Origin: Fodinibius salsisoli
Lineage (GTDB): Bacteria; Bacteroidota; Rhodothermia; Balneolales; Balneolaceae
Reading direction: 5' to 3'
Assembly (NCBI RefSeq): GCF_026229185.1
Contig: NZ_JAGGJA010000008.1
Coordinates: forward strand, 1 to 64,000
DNA length: 64,000 bases
Translations under genes and position numbers: made by a program
The notes under the pieces: model-generated
What the model saw: the letters and a program-made list of their open reading frames with translations, nothing else
Database searches by the model: none
Told to the model about the DNA's origin: nothing
In this document: piece by piece, positions 25,571-34,649 of the stretch
How positions within the stretch are numbered: position 1 is the stretch's first letter
Layout: every line of letters begins with the position of its first letter

Positions 25571-28027
25571 TTACGAGTAAATGGGCGGATATTTTGCTGG
25601 GTCTGCCTCACTCATAATTCCATATATAGCTTCAAAAATATCCTCTTCGTTGGGCTTTGAGAAGTAGTCACCATCCGACCCATAGGCCCCGCGATGCTCT
25701 TTGGCAGTGAGACATTGTGGTTCAGAATCAAGATGATAGTATCCCTTCTGCTCCTGCAACACCTGGTTAAGCATGAAAGCTGAAGCCCCACCAGGGACAT
25801 CTTCATCCACAAAGAGAATACGATTTGTCTTTTTTAGCGACTCAACAATCATATGCTTGCGGTCGAACGGCAGCAGTGTTCGGGCATCAATTAACTCTAC
25901 CGATATACCAATATCTTCGATCTGAGGCAAGACGGTTTCACATACATTGCAGGTAGAACCATAGGAGACAACAGTGATATCCTGACCCTCCGAAATAATT
26001 TCAGGAATTCCAAGTGGTACCGTAAATTCTCCAAGATTCTCAGGCATCTTTTCTTTAAGACGATAAGCGTTGAGTGGCTCAACGACCAATGCAGGATCAT
26101 CACCCTTTAAAAGTGTATTATACATACCGGCAGCATCAGTGAGGGTTCGGGGAACACACAAATGGATGCCCCGAATGCCATTCAAAATCATTCCCATCGG
26201 TGAACCGGTATGCCAGATACCTTCCAGCCGGTGCCCGCGGGTACGAACAATCACAGGGGCCTTCTGCCCGCCCATACTGCGATAGCGCATGGTTGCAAGG
26301 TCATCACTTAACCCCTGGAAACAGTACAACAGGTAATCTAAATACTGGATTTCGGCAATGGGACGAAGTCCCCGCAAGGCCATGCCAACGCCTTGACCTA
26401 ATATCGTGGCTTCCCGGATGCCCGTATCACTTACCCGAAGCTCGCCAAATTTCTGTTGCATATTTTCAAGCCCTTTGTTGACATCTCCAAGCTTTCCGGT
26501 ATCTTCTCCAAAAGCCAGCGTCTGTGGATATTTGTCAAAAAGCCTCTCAAAGTTATCCCGTAGTACAATGCGTCCATCAACCTGCTTGGGATCTGCGTTA
26601 TATTCGGGTTTTACTTCTTCAATGTTTAATGGAGATTGCTCTGTCTCACTGTAAAGGTGCGAATGGTACCTTTCTTTATTTGCTTTGTGGCTTTCTTCCA
26701 ACCAAGCCAGTAACTCTTTCTTGGCAGGTAAATCTTCATCACGGATAATTCGGCAAGCCCGACGAGCCCCGGATACAGTATGTCGGCGTAACGGGACCAT
26801 CGATGCATTCATCTGTCGTTTTACCGTTCGCAATAATTTACTGTGAGAACTCTCTTTAATAATCTTGTCTAAGATCTCATTAACCTCCTCAAGATCTTCA
26901 CCAAGTTCTGAAGTAAAAGATTGCCAGGCAGCCTTTTTTGCCGACCGTGCCTCTTTTTTTCCCTCTTCTTGCAGCGCTTCTAATTCTTCAGCCGTTGCTA
27001 TACCTTCCTCCAAAATCCAGTCTCGCATCTTGGCGATACAGCAATGCTCTTCTTCCCAATCTAATCGTTCATCCGACTTATACCGTTCATGCGAGCCCGA
27101 AGTAGAATGCCCCTGAGGTTGTGTCACTTCCTGCACATGCACAAGGACCGGAACATGTTCCTCCCGAGCCAATTCAGCAGCCTCTTGATAGGTCTGCAAC
27201 AACGCTTGGTAATCCCAGGCTTTGACCGTAAGGATCTCCAGCCCATCCTTCTCTTCGGTTCGCTGAAATCCAGACAACACTTCAGAAATACTCTCTTTTG
27301 TTGTCTGATATTTGCGTGGCACAGAGATACCGTACCCATCATCCCAGACAGACAATACCATCGGCACCTGTAACACACCTGCGGCATTCACCGTCTCCCA
27401 AAAAATACCTTCGGAAGTACTGGCGTCACCTATCGTCCCCCAGCCAATCTCTTTTCCTTCGGTCGAAAATTTTTGGAACTCTTCCTGATCTAATAAGGTC
27501 TCATGCTCGCGATAGATTTTCGAGGCCTGGGCTAACCCTAACAGACGCGACATTTGTCCGGCAGTGGGGGAAATATCAGGCGAGGTATTTTTAATCTGTG
27601 TCAGATCCTTCCAACTACCATCATCGTTGAGGCTTCGTGTACTGAAATGGGCATTCATCTGACGCCCCCCGGAATGTGGATCAGCTTCTACATTGGCATG
27701 GGCATAAAGCTGTGCAAAAAACTGTTGCACAGTAACTTCGCCAATCGCCATCATAAAGGTTTGGTCTCGATAATAGCCAGATCTAAAATCCCCCGTTTGA
27801 AAGTATTTGGCCATAGCGATCTGTGGTAATTCCTTACCATCACCGAAAATACCGAACTTAGCCTTACCGGTCAGCGTTTCTTTTCGGCCAATATAAGAAA
27901 CCTCCCGGCTGGTAACAGCCAACTTATAATCTGCCAGGATCTGCTGGATTTCCGTCTCCGTGAAATTGACATCAGAGGTACCGTTCGACCAGGTAATATC
28001 TTTTTTCGTCGTTTCCGTAGGTGCCAT
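25571..28027 (-). CDS. Fused alpha/beta E1 component of a branched-chain or related 2-oxoacid dehydrogenase
   Basis: An 818-residue thiamine-diphosphate enzyme in which the E1 alpha (about 1-440) and E1 beta (about 470-818) chains, normally separate, are one polypeptide. The alpha part has the TPP/metal motif GDASTSEGIFWETVNAAGV and QPQGHSTSGSHERYKSDE. The beta part has FGEDTGKLGDVNKGL, GIREATILGQGVGMAL and the C-terminal domain with VVSYGSTCNVCE. GDAST replaces the usual GDGAT. The reaction is decarboxylation of a 2-oxoacid and transfer to the lipoyl E2. Branched-chain acids are more likely than pyruvate, but substrate cannot be fixed by eye. No E2 or E3 gene is nearby. Confidence 0.85.
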   Translation of the reverse strand: MAPTETTKKDITWSNGTSDVNFTETEIQQILADYKLAVTSREVSYIGRKETLTGKAKFGIFGDGKELPQIAMAKYFQTGDFRSGYYRDQTFMMAIGEVTVQQFFAQLYAHANVEADPHSGGRQMNAHFSTRSLNDDGSWKDLTQIKNTSPDISPTAGQMSRLLGLAQASKIYREHETLLDQEEFQKFSTEGKEIGWGTIGDASTSEGIFWETVNAAGVLQVPMVLSVWDDGYGISVPRKYQTTKESISEVLSGFQRTEEKDGLEILTVKAWDYQALLQTYQEAAELAREEHVPVLVHVQEVTQPQGHSTSGSHERYKSDERLDWEEEHCCIAKMRDWILEEGIATAEELEALQEEGKKEARSAKKAAWQSFTSELGEDLEEVNEILDKIIKESSHSKLLRTVKRQMNASMVPLRRHTVSGARRACRIIRDEDLPAKKELLAWLEESHKANKERYHSHLYSETEQSPLNIEEVKPEYNADPKQVDGRIVLRDNFERLFDKYPQTLAFGEDTGKLGDVNKGLENMQQKFGELRVSDTGIREATILGQGVGMALRGLRPIAEIQYLDYLLYCFQGLSDDLATMRYRSMGGQKAPVIVRTRGHRLEGIWHTGSPMGMILNGIRGIHLCVPRTLTDAAGMYNTLLKGDDPALVVEPLNAYRLKEKMPENLGEFTVPLGIPEIISEGQDITVVSYGSTCNVCETVLPQIEDIGISVELIDARTLLPFDRKHMIVESLKKTNRILFVDEDVPGGASAFMLNQVLQEQKGYYHLDSEPQCLTAKEHRGAYGSDGDYFSKPNEEDIFEAIYGIMSEADPAKYPPIYS

Positions 28028-28131
28028 AATATCTTTATTTCAGTTCAGCCACAAATCAGCTGCGGCATAATCAATATCGCTTAAATACAAAATAACCAAG
28101 ACCGGGAGACCTGCTCCCATTCAGTAAACTG

Positions 28132-29526
28132 TTACTCCATAAAACCACCTTTAGTCATTTTTATTGGATCCAGCGCTTCATCCAGCTCTGCATCAGAAAG
28201 ATCCGTCATTTCCCGGGCCACTTCTTTCACGGGTCGGCCCTCTTTAAAAGCTTTTTTGGCTATTTTTGATCCCAAGTCATAGCCGATAATCGGGTTAAGC
28301 GCAGTTACCAATACCGGATTGCGTTCAACCATATCTGCTACTCTTTCCTTGTTAACGGTCAGCCTGGATACGGAACGATCAGCAAGATTTCGTATTGCAT
28401 TACCTAAAATGGTTATGGATTCCAGCAGGTTATGAGCCACGACCGGCAGCATCACATTCAATTCAAAATTGCCCGATTGCGCCGCTACCGTAATGGCCGA
28501 ATCATTACCAATTACCTGTGCACACACCATAGTGATAGATTCTTCAATAACCGGATTTATTTTACCTGGCATAATGGAAGAACCGGGCTGAAGGGCTTCC
28601 AGCGTAATTTCACTGAGACCACTATTAGGACCAGAATTCATCCACCGCAGATCGTTGCCGATCTTCATCAATCCGGTGGCGATGGTTTTAAGCTGTCCAC
28701 TCAGCTCAGCAGGTGCATCCACCGTTGACTGTGCCTCAAAATGGTTTTCGGCTTCCCTCAGTTCAAAGTCGATATCCTTTGAGAGACCTTCAGCCATCCC
28801 GGAACCAAAAGCGGCGTTGGTATTAAGCCCCGTACCGACGGCCGTCCCGCCCTGGGGCAGTTCAGAAACTCGTTCCAACGCAGATTCCAGCCGTTCTATA
28901 CCCAGCTGTAGTTGGCGGGCATAGCCATCAAATTCCTGTTTGATAGTAACCGGCATGGCATCCATGAGGTGTGTTCGGCCGGTTTTAACTACATCCGAAA
29001 ATTCATTCCCTTTGGTTTCAAAAGCTTCCTTGAGATGCGATAGTGCTGGAATCAGATTTTCCTGAACAGCCATAATGGCTGCAACCCGGATAGACGTTGG
29101 GATTACGTCATTAGAACTCTGACCATAATTCACGTGATCGTTGGGATGAATCTCCGTCTCTACATCCTCTGCTTTGAGCTCGTTGGCACGCTTGGCAATA
29201 ATCTCATTAGCATTCATATTTGTAGAGGTGCCCGAACCGGTCTGGAAGATATCTACGGCAAAATCGTGATCAAATTTCCCTTCACTCACCTCTTGGGCCG
29301 CTTTTTGGATCGCCTTACCGACCCCTTCCTCAATTTCACCGAGCTTAGCGTTCACTGATGCCGCATTCTTTTTTACCAGCCCCAATGCTTTAATGAAACC
29401 ACGGCTAAATCGCAGGTTGCTGACCGGAAAATTATCCACAGCACGCTGGGTCTGGGCACCGTAATAGGCATCTTTAGGCACTTTTACATCTCCCATTGAA
29501 TCTTTCTCGATTCGGTATTCACTCAT
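28132..29526 (-). CDS. fumC: Class II fumarate hydratase
   Basis: A 464-residue TCA-cycle enzyme for fumarate to malate, homotetrameric and iron-independent. Present are the three conserved regions of the superfamily: TGSGTSTNMNANEIIAKRA (about 98-116), GRTHLMDAMPVT (about 182-193) and the signature GSSIMPGKINPV near 314-325. Full length and without odd changes. It stands about 100 bases after the E1 gene on the same strand and may be read together with it as a central-carbon pair. Confidence 0.96.
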   Translation of the reverse strand: MSEYRIEKDSMGDVKVPKDAYYGAQTQRAVDNFPVSNLRFSRGFIKALGLVKKNAASVNAKLGEIEEGVGKAIQKAAQEVSEGKFDHDFAVDIFQTGSGTSTNMNANEIIAKRANELKAEDVETEIHPNDHVNYGQSSNDVIPTSIRVAAIMAVQENLIPALSHLKEAFETKGNEFSDVVKTGRTHLMDAMPVTIKQEFDGYARQLQLGIERLESALERVSELPQGGTAVGTGLNTNAAFGSGMAEGLSKDIDFELREAENHFEAQSTVDAPAELSGQLKTIATGLMKIGNDLRWMNSGPNSGLSEITLEALQPGSSIMPGKINPVIEESITMVCAQVIGNDSAITVAAQSGNFELNVMLPVVAHNLLESITILGNAIRNLADRSVSRLTVNKERVADMVERNPVLVTALNPIIGYDLGSKIAKKAFKEGRPVKEVAREMTDLSDAELDEALDPIKMTKGGFME

Positions 29527-29779
29527 AATACACTATTGTTCTATTCTAAAAATTTGGATTTATACTGCAACCAATGTGCAATCTTAGCAGGCACTCAAAG
29601 GTAGCAAATTTTTAGGAAAATTTGGAGTTTTAAAGAGAGGAAAGTCGCTGCGCGAGCGTCAATAGCCCAAAATTTAATATAGGTTAAGCCTGGCGAAGCC
29701 AAGCAAAGATCTTTCGGCCTACGTTTAAATGGGGCTCATAGGGCGCTTAAGCACTATTTTTTCTAAAATGAAGGGAAAA

Positions 29780-30916
29780 TTAAAGCTCTTTAGCGTACAT
29801 CCGATACGTCTTTTCAATTTGAGCTCCAATCTTCTCAGCTACCCGCATCATTCCCTTATTGGACTCAAGCACCCAGCTTAGCTCAGAAGATCTATATCCT
29901 TCCTGCTTGCCACTAATGATAGCTTCTTTATGCAGTAACGCATCGATACCCTTCCCCTGGTATTCCGGTATAACGCCCATCAGTGCCGTCCGAATCTGGT
30001 TAATATTGCGTTTGTGCCAAAGCAACTTAAAAATCCCCGTGGGGAAGAGGGTCCCATCCAGATGCCTGAGTGCCTGGTTAAGATCTGGAAGTGCAATAGA
30101 GAAAGCTACCGGCTCTCCGTTTATTTCGGCAATATGGGCCACCTTGGGGTCAAGGATAAGCTTCAAATCTTTGGCCAAATCCTCTAATTCTTTCTTCGTC
30201 ATGGGGATAAACCCCCAGTTCCCTGACCATGCTTTATTATAGATATCCCGGACGATCTTTACTTCTTCATCCAGGTTTTTAAGATTTACTTCTCGAATTT
30301 TAAGCATGGGCAACCGGCGGCGCACCACTTCTTCGGCACGGTACATACGATCCAGCGATACCGTGGCCTGCGTAACCCGATAGGCGTATAAGTCCATCTC
30401 TTTCCGGAAGCCCGCATTTTTTATCAGCTTGTCGTAATAGGGCTTATGGTAAGGCATCATAATGCTGGGATCATGATCAAACCCATCCACTAAAACACCA
30501 ATTTCGTCCATCATACTCGGATTGGAAGGCCCCAGCACATCAGTATGTCCTCGTTCCTGGAGCCATCCGGAGGCTACTTTAAGCAACAGGTTGGCTACCG
30601 ATTGCTCATTAACGCACTCAAAAAAACCGAAGAAACCGGTTTTATTGTTATGGTGTTCATTGTACCGATGATCTCGAATAGCGGCTATCCGTCCGCATAC
30701 TTCTCCATCACGTTCGGCTAAAAACAGGGCTATTTCCCCGTTTTCAAAGAAGGGGTTGTCATCTTCATCGATAAGCTTTTTTTGCTCCATCTTCAGGGGG
30801 GCGATCCAGTGCTCATCGTCAGCATAATGCTGATATGGAAATTCAAGGAATCGCTTACGATCCTGTTTTTCCCTGACCAGTGTGATCTTTAGTGTACGTT
30901 GCGAAGATTTCACCAT
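29780..30916 (-). CDS. GNAT-fold N-acyltransferase, candidate bacterial ceramide synthase
   Basis: A 378-residue protein with an acyl-CoA N-acyltransferase-like fold. Its first part (about 1-140) includes FLEFPYQHYADDEHWIAPLKMEQKKLID and FFENGEIALFLAERDGEVCGRIAAI; the second includes IAEINGEPVAFSIALPD and a CoA-loop-like GVIPEYQGKGIDALLHKEA near 318-336. Its ATG follows directly on the stop of the serine palmitoyltransferase gene (TAGATG), so the two are co-translated and probably work on the same pathway. Bacterial ceramide synthases described in Caulobacter are unrelated to the eukaryotic enzymes and belong to this acyltransferase superfamily; that function is inferred from context and not shown by the sequence alone. 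Confidence 0.65.
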   Translation of the reverse strand: MVKSSQRTLKITLVREKQDRKRFLEFPYQHYADDEHWIAPLKMEQKKLIDEDDNPFFENGEIALFLAERDGEVCGRIAAIRDHRYNEHHNNKTGFFGFFECVNEQSVANLLLKVASGWLQERGHTDVLGPSNPSMMDEIGVLVDGFDHDPSIMMPYHKPYYDKLIKNAGFRKEMDLYAYRVTQATVSLDRMYRAEEVVRRRLPMLKIREVNLKNLDEEVKIVRDIYNKAWSGNWGFIPMTKKELEDLAKDLKLILDPKVAHIAEINGEPVAFSIALPDLNQALRHLDGTLFPTGIFKLLWHKRNINQIRTALMGVIPEYQGKGIDALLHKEAIISGKQEGYRSSELSWVLESNKGMMRVAEKIGAQIEKTYRMYAKEL

Positions 30917-32161
30917 CTATTCATTTTCCAGCAAGGAATGACCATTTTGATCGATGATGCCTTGGTCAATACCAACTTTACGAAATGCTTCCAGGATACG
31001 ATCGAGATGCTCATCCGTATGGGTTGCCATATAACTAGTCCGCAACAACGACATGCCCTGGGGTACCGCTGGAGGTACCACGGCATTGACATAGACACCG
31101 GCCTCAAGCAGCTTCTTCCAAAATCTAAAACACTCTTCCATTTCGCCAATCACTACGGGAATGATAGGCGTCTCACTGCTCCAAACGTTAAAGCCCATAT
31201 CACGCAGCTCTGTGCGCATGTAATCAGAAATTTCTTTCAGTCGATCCAGGCGCCAGGTTTCTTCTTTTAAAATCTCTAACGCCTTAAGGACGGTCGCTAC
31301 ATTGGCCGGGGGCATTGAAGCACTGAATATATGAGCTGGCGAATTATGACGGATATACTCTATCACTTCTCTATCACCAACCAAAAAGCCGCCTAATGAG
31401 GCAAAGGACTTAGAAAATGTTCCACTGATCAGATCCACATCATCCATCATACCGTGGGTAGATGCCGATCCGCGTCCTCCCTCTCCAACAACGCCAATGG
31501 CGTGAGCATCATCGAGATACAAGCGCGCACCAAACTCTTCTTTTAAGCGGACTAATTCGGGGACCTTGGCAATGGTTCCTGACATGGAAAAGACACCATC
31601 ACTAACAATAATCTTTCCGGCCTGCTCATCTGCTCTATTCAACAGCTTTTCCAGCTGCTCCATATTATTATGCTGGTAACGCATAGTCTTGGCATTCGAG
31701 ACAAGTGTACCAGTTACAATACAAGCATGGTTATCTTTGTCCGAAAATATAATGTCTTTACGTCCGGCAATAGTTTGAATAGAACCTTCATTCGTCTGAT
31801 ACCCGGTGCTAAAAAGAACACAGGAATCTTTGCGCATAAAGTCGGCAAGCTTATCTTCTAACTCGAGGTGTAAATCAAGCGTGCCGTTCAGATAACGCGA
31901 ACCTGTGCAGCCGGTTCCATATACTTTAATGACATCCCGTGCAGCCTCAATCACCCTGGGATCGTTCGTCAGTCCGAGATAATTATTAGACCCAGCCATT
32001 ATCACATCATTACCATCAATTTGGACAATGGTCCCATCAGTGGCTTGTAAAGGCTTAAAATAAGGATATAAACCTTCGGATTTTATTTCTTCAGCCTTGG
32101 TAAAATTATAGGCTTTAGAAAAAATATCTTTTGTTGTAACGTCGGATTTGGAGTTGGCCAT
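30917..32161 (-). CDS. spt: Serine palmitoyltransferase (alpha-oxoamine synthase family)
   Basis: A 414-residue PLP enzyme of the alpha-oxoamine synthase group. Features are GSNNYLGLTNDP (57-68), YGTGCTGSRYLNGTLDLH (81-98), H146 stacking on PLP (DKDNHACIV), LDDAHAIGV (216-224) and the Schiff-base lysine K251 in SGTFSKSFASLGG. The GSNNYLGL and long N-terminus (TKAEEIKSEGLYPYFKPLQ) match Bacteroidota serine palmitoyltransferases better than KBL or BioF. The enzyme condenses serine with a fatty acyl-CoA or -ACP to 3-ketosphinganine, the first step to ceramides. Its promoter at 32203-32234 is a good match to the Bacteroidota consensus. Co-transcribed with the acyltransferase downstream. Confidence 0.85.
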   Translation of the reverse strand: MANSKSDVTTKDIFSKAYNFTKAEEIKSEGLYPYFKPLQATDGTIVQIDGNDVIMAGSNNYLGLTNDPRVIEAARDVIKVYGTGCTGSRYLNGTLDLHLELEDKLADFMRKDSCVLFSTGYQTNEGSIQTIAGRKDIIFSDKDNHACIVTGTLVSNAKTMRYQHNNMEQLEKLLNRADEQAGKIIVSDGVFSMSGTIAKVPELVRLKEEFGARLYLDDAHAIGVVGEGGRGSASTHGMMDDVDLISGTFSKSFASLGGFLVGDREVIEYIRHNSPAHIFSASMPPANVATVLKALEILKEETWRLDRLKEISDYMRTELRDMGFNVWSSETPIIPVVIGEMEECFRFWKKLLEAGVYVNAVVPPAVPQGMSLLRTSYMATHTDEHLDRILEAFRKVGIDQGIIDQNGHSLLENE

Positions 32162-32202
32162 TCGTTCCTACTTTCGACTTTTTATATGAGTGCGTATCGT
32201 TG

Positions 32203-32234
32203 CAAATATACTTCCATATTAAGCATCAATCAAA
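32203..32234 (-). promoter_or_regulatory. Bacteroidota-type promoter of the serine palmitoyltransferase operon
   Basis: On the minus strand TTTG (32234-32231), 20 bases, then TATATTTG (32210-32203), a perfect match to the -33 TTTG / -7 TANNTTTG consensus. Transcription would begin about 35 bases before the ATG at 32161. Confidence 0.65.
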
Positions 32235-32256
32235 TTATGAATAAGATAATGTTATT

Positions 32257-33384
32257 TTACCCATATTGATCAGCTACCTGCTGTAGATAGTGTACGTACT
32301 GATCGGCTACATGGTTCCAGCTAAATTGGGTCTGCACATACTCCCGTGTTGTCTGCGACAGCTTCTGCAACTCGCCATTGCTTAAAATCGTTCGTACTCT
32401 CGCGGCAAATTCATCTGCATTTTGTGCTGGTACGCGATAGCCGTTCTTTCCTTGGGCTATCACATCTTTAATTCCCTCCAGGTCCGCTGCCACGGCCGGT
32501 GTCTGGGCCATATTAGCCTCCAGCAGTACAATGCCAAATCCTTCCATATCTCCTTCTACCGGAATATTGGGCATCACAAAAAGGTCAGCCGCAGCGTATG
32601 CCTGCTTTAAGACTTCATCAGGCTGACGCCCCAGCAAAAAGATACGATCGCTGCAGCCCATATCTTCGGAGGCCTCGGATATGTTATCGTATTGCGGTCC
32701 ATCACCTACGGTCACATAAACAACTTGATCCCCCAGCTTCGGCATCACTTCCCGGATAAACCACTCATGCCCTTTACGTTTAACCTTGCGGCCAACGGTG
32801 AGCAGCATAAGCTTTTGGTCCAGTGGAATATTAAAATTTCGCTTCAGCCGATCACGTGATTCTTTCTTATCTGGGAAGTGCCCCAGCCTGTTTAAATCGA
32901 AGCCATTAGGCAGGGCTACTCCTTTTTCGGGAGGCATACCTCGCTTAATACATTCTTCCCGGGTGGCTCTGGATACTGATATTACGCCATCCAGCTTATC
33001 AAAAACCCTGGGTACCAACCACTGATAGATCCCAACCGGCAGTGTTACATCACGGCCGTGGTTAATCGTTACCATTGGGATATTTATGCGGCTTCGAACC
33101 AAATAGGCCAGGCTGGCGGTAACCATAGAAGAAAATAAGACAATATCAGCTTGGTGCTCCCGCACCTGATGCGGCAGTTCCATAAGCTCCTTAAATAAAA
33201 AAGAAGCAGTCTTTGCCACGATCTTACCTTTGCCGGAGGCATTTACCGTTTCTTTAAATACCTGTACGGAATCTTTTCGCTCTAATTCCCGGATAAGCTG
33301 TTGGCTTACCCGCTGCATTCCGCCAACGTTGTCAAGAATCTCCCCTTCATCCGGGTGACTATGTGATACATATAGTATGCGCAA
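32257..33384 (-). CDS. GT4-family glycosyltransferase
   Basis: A 375-residue GT-B glycosyltransferase. The N-terminal Rossmann domain begins MRILYVSHSHPDEGEILDNVGG with the GG acceptor loop; the C-terminal domain has TVGRKVKRKGHEWFI (about 190-204) and the nucleotide-sugar-binding motif EGDMEGFGIVLLEANM (E-x7-E, about 285-300). It probably transfers a hexose or uronic acid from a nucleotide sugar to a lipid or oligosaccharide acceptor. It follows another GT4 gene by 15 bases and lies between that gene and the sphingolipid pair, so glycosylation of ceramide or another membrane lipid is a reasonable guess. Confidence 0.85.
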   Translation of the reverse strand: MRILYVSHSHPDEGEILDNVGGMQRVSQQLIRELERKDSVQVFKETVNASGKGKIVAKTASFLFKELMELPHQVREHQADIVLFSSMVTASLAYLVRSRINIPMVTINHGRDVTLPVGIYQWLVPRVFDKLDGVISVSRATREECIKRGMPPEKGVALPNGFDLNRLGHFPDKKESRDRLKRNFNIPLDQKLMLLTVGRKVKRKGHEWFIREVMPKLGDQVVYVTVGDGPQYDNISEASEDMGCSDRIFLLGRQPDEVLKQAYAAADLFVMPNIPVEGDMEGFGIVLLEANMAQTPAVAADLEGIKDVIAQGKNGYRVPAQNADEFAARVRTILSNGELQKLSQTTREYVQTQFSWNHVADQYVHYLQQVADQYG

Positions 33385-33399
33385 AAGAAATAGGTTGAC

Positions 33400-34554
33400 T
33401 TAAAATTTCAATTGAGGCCGTGGCTCGCTTAACGCTTCACGGTAATCATCCAACAGCTTACCGTTGACGTTCTCCCAAGAATAAGCCAGCGCTTTTTGAC
33501 GAGCTGCCTGGCTCATCTCATCCCATAAAGACTCCTCTTCAATAATCTTAGAAACACATTGAGCAAACTCTTGGGTATCTCGTGGAGCTGCCAAATACCC
33601 ATTCACACCAGATTCAACCAGTGAGCGGCTGCCCGTTGCATCAGCTACTACACACGGCAACCCACTAGACATCGCCTCGAGGGTAACATTCCCAAACGTT
33701 TCGGTCTCGGATGGAAATAGGAAGACATCGCTGCTGGCATAAGCTTTGCTCAGCTCTTCGCCAGTGATAAAGCCGGTGAAATGAGCTTCCGGAAGCATAT
33801 GTTCAAGTTCTTTCTTCGCCGGCCCATCACCCACGATCATTGCTTTTATATCTTCATTTTCTTGCTGTAACCGTTTGACAGTATCCACAAACGTCTGCAG
33901 ATTTTTCTCCCATACCAACCTGGAAACAAAACTCACTACTCTATCCGAGTCCTGGAAACCAACGGAACGTCGCCATTCCATATCCCGGTGTTTGGGATTA
34001 AATTCATCGGTATTAACCCCCCGCGCCCAAATTCGGATTCCTTCATCAATTCCCTCTTCGTTCAATTCATTCGCCATCGAGGGGGAAGGCACATAAATAT
34101 GCTTACACTGGCTGTAGAACCACTCCAGGTATTTCCATCCCAACATTTTAAGCATATCTAAGTTGTAGTATTTGAGATAGCTGGTAAAGTGTGTATGGTA
34201 CGAAGCCACGATCTGAATGTTATTTGCTTGTGCCCAACGCATGGCACGAAATCCTAACACATCGGGGGTTGCCAGATGAATGAGGGTGGGCTCAAATTCC
34301 CGCAACCTGTTCTGGGCCGACTCCGGAAATCCCACGGTAACACGATATTCTGGTCGGCCGGGTACCGGCATAGATGGTACGGGCACAAATTCTCCTTCGT
34401 GATCAATAGCCGGCTCATCTATGGTTGGGCCAAAAACAATGACAGGAATATTCTTTGACTCCAAATAAGCTACCAGCCGATTTAAAGTCAGGGAAACCCC
34501 ATCCTGAATATGGTTATAATTACCAGTAAAAATTGCTACTCGTGGATCAATCAT
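33400..34554 (-). CDS. GT4-family glycosyltransferase, MgtA/SqdX-like
   Basis: A 384-residue GT-B glycosyltransferase. The N-terminus (VAIFTGNYNHIQDGVSLTL), the segment SYHTHFTSYLKYY and the donor site FPSETETFGNVTLEAMSSG resemble lipid glycosyltransferases such as SqdX, MgtA and diacylglycerol or ceramide glycosyltransferases. It acts at the cytoplasmic membrane face. First gene of a two-gene operon with the other GT4, and divergent from the NAD(P)-dependent reductase gene at 34650. Confidence 0.85.
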   Translation of the reverse strand: MIDPRVAIFTGNYNHIQDGVSLTLNRLVAYLESKNIPVIVFGPTIDEPAIDHEGEFVPVPSMPVPGRPEYRVTVGFPESAQNRLREFEPTLIHLATPDVLGFRAMRWAQANNIQIVASYHTHFTSYLKYYNLDMLKMLGWKYLEWFYSQCKHIYVPSPSMANELNEEGIDEGIRIWARGVNTDEFNPKHRDMEWRRSVGFQDSDRVVSFVSRLVWEKNLQTFVDTVKRLQQENEDIKAMIVGDGPAKKELEHMLPEAHFTGFITGEELSKAYASSDVFLFPSETETFGNVTLEAMSSGLPCVVADATGSRSLVESGVNGYLAAPRDTQEFAQCVSKIIEEESLWDEMSQAARQKALAYSWENVNGKLLDDYREALSEPRPQLKF

Positions 34555-34649
34555 AAATTTTCCAATGCATCATTGAGATTTGTATCTTTGCGGCATAACC
34601 CTGATCACTGTTGGGCAACACCTTAACTTAGTCACCAAATATACAAAAT
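34555..34649. promoter_or_regulatory. Divergent promoter region, GT operon and CerR-like gene
   Basis: A 95-base divergent intergenic region. TATCTTTG at 34583-34590 matches the -7 element TANNTTTG for the plus strand, with TTTC rather than TTTG 20 bases earlier. TATATTTG on the minus strand at 34636-34643 is a possible -7 element for the glycosyltransferase operon, without a clear -33. Confidence 0.35.
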
